A DNA stretch of 64,000 nucleotides from Chryseobacterium gleum (GTDB lineage: Bacteria > Bacteroidota > Bacteroidia > Flavobacteriales_D > Sanyastnellaceae). The notes under the pieces were generated by a model that saw only the letters and a list, made by a program, of their open reading frames with translations, was not told the DNA's origin and made no database searches. Shown here in pieces: positions 27,702 to 36,524 of the stretch. The stretch lies in contig CAMAYP010000001.1 of NCBI GenBank assembly GCA_945862415.1, positions 38,823-102,822 on the forward strand, written 5' to 3'. Numbering within the stretch: the stretch's first letter is position 1; every line of letters begins with the position of its first letter. The position numbers and the translations under genes were made by a program.

Positions 27702-27974
27702 ATGTTTCTGGACAAATACGATTACGTCATTCTCGATATTATTCAAACCTACAAGAAGAACAACAAGAACGAACTCATCAAGTTGAGCCAGTTGGAGACC
27801 GCTTTTTGGAGTAGAATAGAGCACGATGATGCTTCTTCAACGCGAAGCGCACAACTCGGAGAGCGCGTTGCCAATTTGTACCTGGACGGTTATATAATGA
27901 ATAAGAACAACTCCGGATATCGACTCACCAAGAAAGGAAAAGAGGAGTTGTCGTTTCAGGAAATGGAAGTGTAG
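27702..27974 (+). CDS. Small winged-helix-like hypothetical protein
   Basis: A 90-residue protein, mostly helical, ending in VANLYLDGYIMNKNNSGYRLTKKGKEELSF. That C-terminal pattern, a helix followed by a two-strand wing ending in YxLTxxG, is common in winged-helix DNA-binding proteins. The N-terminal YDYVILDIIQTYKKNNKNELIKLSQLE would be helix 1. A DNA-binding role is inferred from the pattern only. It is convergent with ribH and shares a short palindrome at its stop. Confidence 0.55.
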   Translation: MFLDKYDYVILDIIQTYKKNNKNELIKLSQLETAFWSRIEHDDASSTRSAQLGERVANLYLDGYIMNKNNSGYRLTKKGKEELSFQEMEV

Positions 27975-27981
27975 TACACTT
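27965..27981. repeat. Short inverted repeat spanning the stop of the 90-residue ORF
   Basis: GAAGTGT and ACACTTC flank AGT in the 11-base gap region between convergent genes. No T-run follows on either strand, so it is not a typical intrinsic terminator, though it is the only symmetric element between these two stops. Confidence 0.4.
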
Positions 27982-27985
27982 CGAA

Positions 27986-28483
27986 TTACCAATTGTTACT
28001 TTCAAGTTCGCGCTGCAGGCCTATCATTTTGATGGCTGTTATACCTGCTTCCGTGCCTTTGTTCCCTTTGCTTCCGCCACTGCGTGCGATAGACTGCTCT
28101 TCGGTGTCGTCGGTAAGTACGCCGAAAATAACGGGCTTACTCATTTTAAGGGCAAGTTGTTGAATGCCGGTTGCGCAAGCATTACTAACGAAATCGAAGT
28201 GTGCTGTTTCACCGCGAATAACACAACCTAAACAGATTACTGCTTCCGGTTTATGATTTTCGAATAGCAATTGAGCACCCAGGGAAAGCTCAAAGCTACC
28301 GGGCACATGAGCAACGATGATGTTTCTGCTGCTTGCTCCACAGTCGGTAAGAGCATCGACACATCCTTTCAAGAGATTGGATGTTATGTGATCGTTCCAT
28401 TCAGAAACAACAATCCCGATGCGCATCGAATGTGCATCGGGAAGATGATCCTTGTTGTAAGAAGAGAGGTTGTGTGTTGCCAT
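27986..28483 (-). CDS. ribH: 6,7-dimethyl-8-ribityllumazine synthase
   Basis: A 165-residue enzyme of riboflavin synthesis that condenses the pyrimidinedione intermediate with dihydroxybutanone phosphate. GIVVSEWNDHITSNLLKG, the VPGSFELSLGAQLL segment, CLGCVIRGETAHFDFV (with the conserved catalytic-region His) and KPVIFGVLTDDTEEQS are all family landmarks. Length is normal. It lies 4 bases after the TPR gene, so the two are probably one operon. No FMN riboswitch is seen upstream of that operon, and no other rib genes are nearby. Confidence 0.95.
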   Translation of the reverse strand: MATHNLSSYNKDHLPDAHSMRIGIVVSEWNDHITSNLLKGCVDALTDCGASSRNIIVAHVPGSFELSLGAQLLFENHKPEAVICLGCVIRGETAHFDFVSNACATGIQQLALKMSKPVIFGVLTDDTEEQSIARSGGSKGNKGTEAGITAIKMIGLQRELESNNW

Positions 28484-28487
28484 GCGA

Positions 28488-29189
28488 CTAACCCTTCGCC
28501 TTCAAATAGGAGAGGAGCTTTTCGGCTTCACCATACTCTTGAGAGCGCTTGTCGTAATTATCAACTACGTATTGAAGCAACGCCGTAGCCTTCGCGTTGT
28601 TTCCAAGCTCCATGTAAACTTTGCTGGCTTTCAGATTGTAAAGCGGTCCTGTGAAATCGCGGCTCGCACTGGAATTAGCTTGCTTGGCAGCTTTTTCTAA
28701 CCATGAAGCACCTTGCTCCAAGTCATTCGACATAACATACATGTCGCCGATACAACCGGTCAACTCAACGCTCATAGCCTCATCGTCGAAGCTTGCTTGT
28801 TTGAAGTGTTCCAATGCTGCATTGTAATCCTTAGCAATGTCGCGGTAGTATACACCGCACCAAAAATGTGCACGATCAGCAACCTTGGTTCCGCCATAGT
28901 TGGTGGCAATTGCCTCATAGCCTTCGAAATTGGCATCTCCCAAAACAGCTAGACGAATGGAATCCATTTCCACTAATAAGTCTGCACGAATGGCTGCATT
29001 TGAAGCTTCCACTTCACGGGGCTTTTTGTAGAGAAACTGAAAGGCGAAAAATCCGCCTAGAATCAATACTACCGCGCCCATTCCAACAGAAATGGATTTG
29101 CGGTTTTGTTCGAAGAAGTGTTCAGTCTTGGAGGCTACTTGTTGAAAGTCAACTAAGGTCTCTCCTGTGTTAGCGTCTTGTTTTGACAT
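28488..29189 (-). CDS. TPR membrane protein (YfgM-like)
   Basis: A 233-residue protein with a short cytoplasmic N-terminus, one membrane helix (~32-53, ISVGMGAVVLILGGFFAFQFLY) and a periplasmic domain of TPR-like helix pairs (AHFWCGVYYRDIAKDYNAALEHF, GCIGDMYVMSNDLEQGASWLEKAAKQ, KASKVYMELGNNAKATALLQYV). The layout resembles YfgM, an ancillary SecYEG partner, but similarity may be only architectural. The start at 29189 follows a good promoter (29212-29245); the track's start would lie upstream of it. Confidence 0.75.
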   Translation of the reverse strand: MSKQDANTGETLVDFQQVASKTEHFFEQNRKSISVGMGAVVLILGGFFAFQFLYKKPREVEASNAAIRADLLVEMDSIRLAVLGDANFEGYEAIATNYGGTKVADRAHFWCGVYYRDIAKDYNAALEHFKQASFDDEAMSVELTGCIGDMYVMSNDLEQGASWLEKAAKQANSSASRDFTGPLYNLKASKVYMELGNNAKATALLQYVVDNYDKRSQEYGEAEKLLSYLKAKG

Positions 29190-29211
29190 ATTTTTCAATG
29201 TTATGCGGCTG

Positions 29212-29245
29212 CGAAAATAATCGATTTCGGTTATCATCTGACAAA
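29212..29245 (-). promoter_or_regulatory. Promoter of the TPR-ribH operon
   Basis: Minus strand: TTTG (29245-29242), 22 bases, then TATTTTCG (29219-29212). This fits the Bacteroidota pattern TTG-N17-23-TANNTTTG with one mismatch in the -7 element, and lies 22 bases before the ATG at 29189. Confidence 0.5.
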
Positions 29246-29272
29246 TCTGATTACTTGGACATCTATACTCCC

Positions 29273-29280
29273 TATTTTTG
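29273..29280 (+). promoter_or_regulatory. -7 element of the TraB-recF gene pair
   Basis: TATTTTTG matches TANNTTTG exactly, 35 bases before the ATG at 29316, with TTG 15 bases upstream (slightly short spacing). It is divergent from the TPR-ribH promoter. Confidence 0.42.
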
Positions 29281-29315
29281 ACCGGTTATCGTCTCCCGTG
29301 AATCCGCTTTTTCCT

Positions 29316-32300
29316 ATGAAATACCTTGCTTATCTGTGTTTATTACTTGGATTGTTGGGGGTTGGTTTCTCTGCTCACGGTCAATACCAAAGCTTATTGT
29401 GGAAGGTTTCCGGCAAGGGTTTGCGAAAGCCCTCGTACCTCTACGGTACAATGCACATAAGCGGTAAGCTGGCATTTCAACTGGGCGATCCATTTTACGA
29501 CTGTATACAATCGGCGGATGTCGTGGCGCTTGAACTGGAACCCGAGGCTTGGTTGGAAGCCTTGTTCCGAGATCCTCAGGTGGGGCAATGGCTCGGTGGC
29601 CAAGAATTGGAAGAGAGTTATTACGACGAATTTGCAAGCGATTCTCCGTTGCCACCGCTGCGTGGCCACTGGAGCATTGGAGGTGGCCGCAGTGCCTATG
29701 AGCGCGTGCGCGAGGCGTTGCTCTATGAGCCCGATATTCTCAACTACCTGATGTTTCGTTATGGCGATGGTGGCACTTCAATAGACTTTGAGGAAGATAC
29801 GTGGTTGGATATGCACATATATCAAGTTGCAAAGAAAATGGGTCTCGAGACAATCGGCTTGGAGACGTACGAACAAAGCGATGAATTTATTCGAAAGGCG
29901 AGTGCTGCCGATGCGCAGGAAGTTGATCAACGTGAATGGGACGAGGGCGATATCAATGAACTCGAAGAGTTGAACGGACAACTTGAGCCCGCATATCGAA
30001 GGCAGGATCTTGATTTGATTGATTCCTTGAGTCGCAATGCAAGCACAAACGCATTTCGCACTTTCATTTTGCTGGAAAGAAACAAGTTGTTCGTCCGCAA
30101 TATGGATAGTTTGTTGCAGGTCGGGAAATCAGTGTTCGCTGCCATGGGGTGCGCACATTTGCCGGGAGAAGGGGGTGTGATCGAAACCCTCAGGGAAATG
30201 GGTTACGATGTCACTCCAATCAACAAGGGAAGTCGAAATGCCAAGCGTCGAAAGGAAATAGACAAGCGTTTATACGAAAGGCCATTCAATACTTTCACGA
30301 CGCCAGATGGTTTGGTTACGGTGAGTGTCCCCACTCAGGTGTATCACACTCATGCAACCAAGGAGTCGACCACGTGGCTTGGCCTCGACATGGCTAACGG
30401 GGCAAATTACACGCTCACTCGATTGAAGTCGTACAATGCACTAACGGGCTATTCAAGTACCGATTTGCTAGCCATCATTGATAGTTCGCTCTACGAAACG
30501 GTGGCAGGTGAAGTGATTTCTAAAAAGGCAATTAAAGTTGGGCGTTACTCCGGAATTGATGTCCTTAATAGAACACGCAGGGGCGATTATCAGCGGCAGC
30601 GAATTGTTGCTATGCCGGATGAAATCATCGTGCTCAAATTGGCTGCAACAGGCGATAAGGTGAAGGCAGGTTTTGGTGCTGAGTTTTTTGATAATCTAAA
30701 AATCAATGAGTCAGAATCAACTGACAACGAATGGAAGTCGCCGGATGGGTCGATTCGTGTTGGCCTGCCATCACGGGGTATTTGCTACGATCAGGTTTCT
30801 GATGTTGGCGGTAGCGCAGATTTCGAGGTTGTTTCAACCGACTCAAAGAATAATACATACTATACCATTCAACGCCATGTAATTGAAAACCCCGGCTTCC
30901 TGGATGAAGATGCATACGAACTTCAACGTTTAATGCGCGCATTCGCCCAAGACAGAGAACTTGAGTTGAACTCGTATGTGTTTAAGCAACATCAAGGACT
31001 TGCTGCAGTTGAGGCCCAATTCAGTGGACCGAAGGAAGGCGGGTATTCACAGAAAGAAAAGCTGCATGCGATGTTTATCATGAACGCACTTAGCTACCTG
31101 GCACTCTCCACCAACGAATCGGATGAATCGGCGCGCCGCACATGGTTTGATTCTTTTAGGATGGTGAATCCTCCGATGGGAAAGAATAGTTTTTATCAGA
31201 ATGACGAGTTGCATTTTTCTGCTCAACTGCCATACGCTCCGCCGAAAATCGCAACTTCTCTTGATGCTATGCTTTTCAATGCGGATCTCGAAGTGGTGGC
31301 TAATTCACCTTTCGGAACCAACGCCTCTCTTACCTTGAGTCCTCCTTTGGATGCGCAATCGATGCTGATCGATTTTCAGCGATATCATGAGTTTTCGGAT
31401 GGGGAGGACAAGCAGGTATTTCTGAATGACAAGCGCTCGCTGGTTATGGGCATTGACATGCAACTTATTTCAGAGCGAGTTCAATGGAGTGAGTCGGGTG
31501 CCGATTTTGAATTCATTGTTGGCGATACAGGTACTTCGAAGCGCTTCATGCATCGCATGGTGCTTCATCACAAGTCGTTCTATCATCTTTCGACCTGCTA
31601 CGACTCAATTGTTGGATTATCCGATTTTCTGAGAACGGCATTTGAAACCTTCAATTCAACAGATACCGTCTTTCCCTATCCGCATTTTCAATCGCGCGAT
31701 GATGCATACTTTGATGCGCTCATCTCTACTGATTCAACCCTACGTTTGCGCGCATTGCAGATTACTGGCGAGATGGATTTTACAGCCCAATCGGCCGGCC
31801 GGATGCGTAAACTCTTGAAGGAGTTGCCCTATTTTAAGGGAGATGATGCATTGCATATTCAGTCAAAGTTGCTTGCAGGTCTGGCTGCCGATACATCGTC
31901 TGAAAACGTCGATTTTATTGTTAGCGAGTTCAATGCTTTTCCGGATAGCACCGAATATCAATACGAGCTGCTTTCCGCGCTGCTGCGCATGAAAACAGCT
32001 AGGGCATGGCGTACCTATGCGAAATTGGTGGTAGAAGAACCGCCTATTGTTTTCGACGAGCTTGGAGGCAGCGGATGCGAGGCACTGTTCGATTCCGTTC
32101 GTTTAGCTGCTCCGCTCTTACCCCAACTAATGCAGCTATTGGCTATCGATGAGTACGAGCAAAGTATTTATCACCTCATGGCTATGGCAGCCGATAGTGG
32201 TTGGCTTCCCATTGCATCCTATCGCTATTTGGTTCCGCAAATTCTGGTTGAGGCGCGCAATGAGTTGAAGCGTTTAAAAAGTAGTTCAGAGGAAGGTTAT

Positions 32301-32933
32301 GGTTTTAATACAGATTTATTGCTCGACTACTGCTCAATCCTGCAGCCAATTCGAAAGGAGAAGGACGTTGTCGCTTTTTTTGCAAAGGCGAGGGCATCCA
32401 AGAGAGGGCAATTGTTGTTAGACCTGACTTCGTTCGATTTGGATCACGGAATAGCGCCTTCAGATTCCATTATTAATCGATTGGCGCGGATGAATAATCA
32501 GGTGCATCCATTGTATGCCATGCTTCGAGAGAACGGATCAACTGCGCGAATGCCTTCCGAATGGGCTACCCGTGAAGCTTTGGCAACACTTTACTTGAAA
32601 AATCAATACGAGTCGGATGAAGACAGAGCGGATTCAGTTGTGCTCATTTCAAGCCGAACAGCCGACATCCGGGGTGCGAAATTGGACGTGTGTTTTTATA
32701 AAGTTTATAAAGCATCTTCACAGCAATGGCTTGGTCACATTTTGGCATTCGATGCGCGCGATTCAATGAATGCGTGGCCGCTTTTTATTGAGTCCGACAG
32801 AAGTGTAGTGCTCGACGCAGATGAGGAAGCCACGGTTGAGCTTGAAAATGAGTATCTCTATATGGTGGAGCTCAATCGAGAATTTGTAAACTTCGGTTCG
32901 GGGCGCACTGATTTTGGTGTTCAATGGTATTGA
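29316..32933 (+). CDS. Giant TraB/GumN-family protein with triple repeat and helical C-terminus
   Basis: A 1205-residue exported protein. Residues 1-22 are a signal peptide (ending FSAHGQ). Residues ~25-315 are a TraB/PrgY/GumN domain: SLLWKVSGKGLRKPSYLYGTMH holds the GTMH motif, VVALELEP follows, and FAAMGCAHLPGEGGVIETLREMGY holds the second GxxHLPG motif. TraB domains of ~280 residues usually stand alone. Here ~890 residues follow. Three divergent modules of ~150 residues begin at about 327, 473 and 626, each opening with a D(G/E)-x-x-V-x-(V/L)P strand and ending near an aromatic D-x-F segment. A helical, HEAT-like region runs from ~790 to 1205. Function is unknown. The start at 29316 is chosen for the signal peptide. 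RecF follows after 5 bases. Confidence 0.8.
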   Translation: MKYLAYLCLLLGLLGVGFSAHGQYQSLLWKVSGKGLRKPSYLYGTMHISGKLAFQLGDPFYDCIQSADVVALELEPEAWLEALFRDPQVGQWLGGQELEESYYDEFASDSPLPPLRGHWSIGGGRSAYERVREALLYEPDILNYLMFRYGDGGTSIDFEEDTWLDMHIYQVAKKMGLETIGLETYEQSDEFIRKASAADAQEVDQREWDEGDINELEELNGQLEPAYRRQDLDLIDSLSRNASTNAFRTFILLERNKLFVRNMDSLLQVGKSVFAAMGCAHLPGEGGVIETLREMGYDVTPINKGSRNAKRRKEIDKRLYERPFNTFTTPDGLVTVSVPTQVYHTHATKESTTWLGLDMANGANYTLTRLKSYNALTGYSSTDLLAIIDSSLYETVAGEVISKKAIKVGRYSGIDVLNRTRRGDYQRQRIVAMPDEIIVLKLAATGDKVKAGFGAEFFDNLKINESESTDNEWKSPDGSIRVGLPSRGICYDQVSDVGGSADFEVVSTDSKNNTYYTIQRHVIENPGFLDEDAYELQRLMRAFAQDRELELNSYVFKQHQGLAAVEAQFSGPKEGGYSQKEKLHAMFIMNALSYLALSTNESDESARRTWFDSFRMVNPPMGKNSFYQNDELHFSAQLPYAPPKIATSLDAMLFNADLEVVANSPFGTNASLTLSPPLDAQSMLIDFQRYHEFSDGEDKQVFLNDKRSLVMGIDMQLISERVQWSESGADFEFIVGDTGTSKRFMHRMVLHHKSFYHLSTCYDSIVGLSDFLRTAFETFNSTDTVFPYPHFQSRDDAYFDALISTDSTLRLRALQITGEMDFTAQSAGRMRKLLKELPYFKGDDALHIQSKLLAGLAADTSSENVDFIVSEFNAFPDSTEYQYELLSALLRMKTARAWRTYAKLVVEEPPIVFDELGGSGCEALFDSVRLAAPLLPQLMQLLAIDEYEQSIYHLMAMAADSGWLPIASYRYLVPQILVEARNELKRLKSSSEEGYGFNTDLLLDYCSILQPIRKEKDVVAFFAKARASKRGQLLLDLTSFDLDHGIAPSDSIINRLARMNNQVHPLYAMLRENGSTARMPSEWATREALATLYLKNQYESDEDRADSVVLISSRTADIRGAKLDVCFYKVYKASSQQWLGHILAFDARDSMNAWPLFIESDRSVVLDADEEATVELENEYLYMVELNREFVNFGSGRTDFGVQWY

Positions 32934-32938
32934 TTAGC

Positions 32939-34051
32939 ATGGAGGAAATACGACTTCAAAAACTAGCACTTTATCAATTCAAGAACTATGAAGAGTTGAG
33001 CGTTGAGACCCGTGCAAGCGCAATTTGTTTCGTAGGAAGAAATGGTTCGGGCAAAACAAACTTGCTGGATGCTATTTACTATTTGTGCAATTGCAAGAGT
33101 TACTTCAATCCGATTGACTCACAGAATATTCAGTTTGGAGCAGATCAGTTTGCTATTACCGGTGAGTTCATCCGACGCGACCATCCGGAACAGGTTATTT
33201 GCTCGGTGAGAAAGAATCAGCGCAAAGTATTCAAGAGAAACCACAAGGAGTATGATCGACTGGCTGAGCATATAGGACTGCTGCCATGCGTTATGATTAC
33301 TCCGTATGATATTGAGCTCATTTGGGAGGGAAGTGAGGTGCGGCGCAAATTCATGGACAGCACCTTAGCGCAATTGTCGCGCGGATATCTCGACGATTTG
33401 ATTGCATACAATCACGCGCTGCTTCAGCGCAACACGGTACTGAAGACGTATTCCAAACAACCGCATTTTCCCGATGAGTTTTTGGAGATTTGGGATGTTC
33501 AGTTAACGGAGCGAGCGGCATCCATTCACGAGGCGAGAGCTTCTTTTCTTAAGAACTTTCAGGGAGTTTTTCAGCGGGTTTACGCCGAGATTTCCGGTGG
33601 CGCTGAGGAGGTGTCGTTCAACTTCGATTCTGAGTTAAATGAAGCCACTATGGAAGAGTTGCTGCGCAAGAACAATCGCCGCGATAGGCAGTTGGAGCGC
33701 ACTTCAGCAGGTTGCCACCGCGACGATTTGGATTTCCTTATTGAAGGGAATGCGCTCAAGAAATTTGCATCTCAAGGGCAGCAAAAGTCTTTCTTGTTTG
33801 CCTTGAAATTTGCCCAATATCTCTTCATAAAGGAATCTGCCGGTGTGAAGCCCATTCTGCTACTGGACGATTTTTTCGACAAGATAGACGAACACAGAGT
33901 CACCAATATCATGGGGTGGATCGCCAGCAATGATGTTGGGCAAATGTTCATTACCGATACGAGCATCGAACGAATGCCTGCGGTTTTGTCTGGAGTAGGC
34001 ATACCATACCAAGCATGGAAAGTGGAAAGTGGAAAACTAGAACAGCTATAA
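32939..34051 (+). CDS. recF: DNA replication and repair protein RecF
   Basis: A 370-residue SMC-like ATPase that loads RecA at gaps together with RecO and RecR. LALYQFKNYEELSV is the RecF N-terminal strand, GRNGSGKTNLLDAIYYL the Walker A, TSAGCHRDDLDFLI the conserved mid segment, FASQGQQKSFLFALKFAQ the ABC-like signature and ILLLDDFFDKID Walker B with the D-loop. Length is standard. The start MEEIRLQKL at 32939 is 5 bases after the TraB stop. It probably belongs to an operon with the DUF721 gene, a pairing common in Bacteroidota. Confidence 0.96.
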   Translation: MEEIRLQKLALYQFKNYEELSVETRASAICFVGRNGSGKTNLLDAIYYLCNCKSYFNPIDSQNIQFGADQFAITGEFIRRDHPEQVICSVRKNQRKVFKRNHKEYDRLAEHIGLLPCVMITPYDIELIWEGSEVRRKFMDSTLAQLSRGYLDDLIAYNHALLQRNTVLKTYSKQPHFPDEFLEIWDVQLTERAASIHEARASFLKNFQGVFQRVYAEISGGAEEVSFNFDSELNEATMEELLRKNNRRDRQLERTSAGCHRDDLDFLIEGNALKKFASQGQQKSFLFALKFAQYLFIKESAGVKPILLLDDFFDKIDEHRVTNIMGWIASNDVGQMFITDTSIERMPAVLSGVGIPYQAWKVESGKLEQL

Positions 34052-34078
34052 GCGTTTTTTAAATCGATATTTGTTGCG

Positions 34079-34375
34079 ATGTCGAACAGAAAATATACTG
34101 ACAATCCGCTCAAGGATCTTATCTCAGACATCTTGCGTCGAAACGGATGGGAACATCGTTACCAAGAAATGGAGGTTTTGCGTTGTTATAGAGAAGTGGT
34201 TGGCGAAGTTATTTGGAAGAAAACACGCGAAAGCAAGCTACACGGAAAGACACTTGTGTTGAAAATGGACAGCGGACCACTCAAGCAGGAACTGTCCTAC
34301 CAAAAGACCAAACTGATGGATGCAATCAACGAATTGTTGGGCGATGTTGCGGTTGAGAAGCTGGATGTTTGGTAG
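34079..34375 (+). CDS. DUF721 (DciA-like) protein
   Basis: A 98-residue small basic protein of the DUF721 family. PLKDLISDILRRNGWEHRYQEMEVLRCYREVVGEVIWKKT is the family core, followed by a beta pair (LVLKMDSGPLKQELSY). Some DUF721 proteins (DciA) help load the replicative helicase; this short form often follows recF, as here (27 bases apart). A role in replication or repair is a reasonable but untested inference. Confidence 0.82.
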   Translation: MSNRKYTDNPLKDLISDILRRNGWEHRYQEMEVLRCYREVVGEVIWKKTRESKLHGKTLVLKMDSGPLKQELSYQKTKLMDAINELLGDVAVEKLDVW

Positions 34376-34446
34376 TTGGTGTTCGGGTCACCTCTCATTG
34401 AGCGTTTTCGATTGTTCTTTGTTCGGGTGTTTAAGGTTTGTGATTG

Positions 34447-34454
34447 TACTTTCG
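34447..34454 (+). promoter_or_regulatory. Possible -7 element of the multiheme cytochrome gene
   Basis: TACTTTCG is one mismatch from TANNTTTG and ends 18 bases before the ATG at 34473. A TTTG lies 25 bases upstream, a little far. Confidence 0.38.
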
Positions 34455-34472
34455 AAACATTAATATGCATTT

Positions 34473-36461
34473 ATGGACTTTTGGAAAGGATCAAGAACCA
34501 AGGCGAAAATTTTAGTTTTAACAGCTGCTGTAGCTGTATTTGTTGTCTTTACAGCAGCCTATCAAAAGCGAAAGCCTAAAGGATATCATTCTTCGGAAGA
34601 GATGGGTTCGTACAGAAACCTGGTAGGTGATCTGCCCACGGGCTCGTCCGATATGTTTATGGGCTCGGGCCGATGCGCTGGTTGTCACGGAGTGGACATG
34701 GATGTTGCTAATCCGCCGTTGGCATTGGTAGACGGCAATGGAGTGAATGTTGGTCCGGCTGAAAACTGGAGAGCTACTATGATGGCCAACTCCGCTAAAG
34801 ATCCAATGTGGCGAGCCAAGTTAGTTCATGAGACGCTTGTTAACCCTGGGCACGCCGGTGAACTCACCAACAAGTGCACCTCTTGCCATGCTCCCATGGG
34901 AAGGTTTGAAGCAGCCCACGACGGTGTAGAGTTTTACACCACCGAAATGCTCGATTCCGACTCATTGGCTCTCGACGGTGTGAGTTGCATGGCTTGTCAC
35001 GCACAACAAATTGAAACAACCGGGCTTTTCTTTTCAGGCGAGTTGGAATACAACGCGGATACTATCTGGGGGCCCATTTTCGACATCCCTAAAAATGGAT
35101 TGCCCATGCAAGACTTTATTATGTCCAACTTCGTAGGTGTAGCGCCAGTGGCGCATCCGAAAGCCTCGAAGTCGGAGTCTTGTGCAGGATGCCACTCGCT
35201 GATTACGAATACCGCGGATCTCGAGGGCAATGCAACGGGTACGACGTTTATTGAGCAAGCAACCTATCACGAGTGGCTCAATAGTTCTTACAATTCTCAA
35301 GACTTTTATGCGGTAGAATGCCAGGGCTGTCACATGCCGAAAACAGAAGAGCCTATTATCGTGGCATCGGGTTATGACTGGCTGCCGGGAAGAGAGCCCT
35401 TTGCACAGCACTGGCTAGTTGGCGGTAACACCTTCATGCTGGAGCTCATGAAGAATCGAATCGATGAACTTGGATTGACTGCCAATGAGCAGCACTTCCA
35501 AACGGTGATCGATCGCACGCTCGATAATTTGCAAAATCACACGGCGGAAATTGAAATCATACCCGGAGTTATCGACTCTGATACGGCGCGCTACACCGTT
35601 CGCCTCACCAATAAAGCGGGCCATAAAATGCCAAGTGGTTATCCTGCAAGGAGAGCATTTGTCGAATTTGTTATGACTGATGAAGATGGCAATGAAGTGT
35701 TTCACTCAGGTCGAATCAACCCCGATTTTGAAGTACAAGGACAAGACCCAACCTGGGAGCCTCACTACGACTTAATCACGGATGATGTGAATGAGGTACA
35801 GATATATGAAATGGTTATGGGCGACGTAATGGGTAACGTTACTACCGTGTTGGAGCGTGCTCATCACATGATTAAAGACAATCGATTGGTGCCTACCGGC
35901 TTCAGTACAACGCATGCTGCATACGATACGACCATGGTGGTTGGAGCAGCTGCCTTTGATGCGAACTTTAATACAATCAATGGTCTGGAAGGATCAGGTA
36001 CCGATGATGTACACTATCACATTCCGCTGCAAGGAATAAGTGGGAATGTGACGGTAACCGCGCGTTTTTGGTATCAGTCATTGCCACCCAAATGGAATGA
36101 GGAAATGTTTGCAATGGATCATCCGCTGATCAATTCATTCGAGGAAATGTATTGGCAGGAAGGTCCGGATCCGGTTGAAATGGCGAGCTACACTGTAAAC
36201 TCTACAATTACAAATGTTCGAGAGAAAGCACGCTTATTCACTGTTTCACCCAACCCTACCTCGAATGGATTTGTACAGGTGAATGCCGGAAACGATGCTA
36301 TACAATTCGTCAAGGTCTATAGCCTCGATGGTAAGCTTGTAGAAACCATCAGCCCTAATGCTTCGCGCACACAGGTGCGCTTGCCCCTAATTGCGGGCAC
36401 CTATCTGCTGGATGTGCAAACCAGCCGTGGACGAAAAGTAGAGCGGGTAATTCGACGATAA
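34473..36461 (+). CDS. Five-heme c-type cytochrome with type A T9SS sorting domain
   Basis: A 662-residue exported protein. A hydrophobic segment (~11-30) acts as signal peptide or anchor. Five CxxCH heme-binding motifs are seen: CAGCH 68, CTSCH 135, CMACH 172, CAGCH 237 and CQGCH 283. The MMANSAKDPMWRAKLVHE segment is common in multiheme c-type cytochromes of the cytochrome c554 type. Residues ~345-580 form a beta-rich domain (NKAGHKMPSGYPARRAFVEF, with His/Met that could serve as ligands). The last ~75 residues (LFTVSPNPTSNGFV ... LDVQTSRGRKVERVIRR) are a type A T9SS tail. Together these predict a heme protein matured in the periplasm and then exported to the surface. The redox partner and reaction are unknown. 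Confidence 0.87.
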   Translation: MDFWKGSRTKAKILVLTAAVAVFVVFTAAYQKRKPKGYHSSEEMGSYRNLVGDLPTGSSDMFMGSGRCAGCHGVDMDVANPPLALVDGNGVNVGPAENWRATMMANSAKDPMWRAKLVHETLVNPGHAGELTNKCTSCHAPMGRFEAAHDGVEFYTTEMLDSDSLALDGVSCMACHAQQIETTGLFFSGELEYNADTIWGPIFDIPKNGLPMQDFIMSNFVGVAPVAHPKASKSESCAGCHSLITNTADLEGNATGTTFIEQATYHEWLNSSYNSQDFYAVECQGCHMPKTEEPIIVASGYDWLPGREPFAQHWLVGGNTFMLELMKNRIDELGLTANEQHFQTVIDRTLDNLQNHTAEIEIIPGVIDSDTARYTVRLTNKAGHKMPSGYPARRAFVEFVMTDEDGNEVFHSGRINPDFEVQGQDPTWEPHYDLITDDVNEVQIYEMVMGDVMGNVTTVLERAHHMIKDNRLVPTGFSTTHAAYDTTMVVGAAAFDANFNTINGLEGSGTDDVHYHIPLQGISGNVTVTARFWYQSLPPKWNEEMFAMDHPLINSFEEMYWQEGPDPVEMASYTVNSTITNVREKARLFTVSPNPTSNGFVQVNAGNDAIQFVKVYSLDGKLVETISPNASRTQVRLPLIAGTYLLDVQTSRGRKVERVIRR

Positions 36462-36477
36462 TCCAAGAACGATAGAA

Positions 36478-36513
36478 ATAAAAAAGCCGCTCATGAGCGG
36501 CTTTTCTTTTTTT
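36478..36513. terminator. Bidirectional terminator between the cytochrome and pdhB genes
   Basis: AAAAGCCGCT / AGCGGCTTTT around a CATG loop, with CTTTTTTT following on the plus strand and TTATTTC on the minus strand. It is located in the 63-base gap between two convergent stops. Confidence 0.88.
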
Positions 36514-36524
36514 GCAATGTTGTA

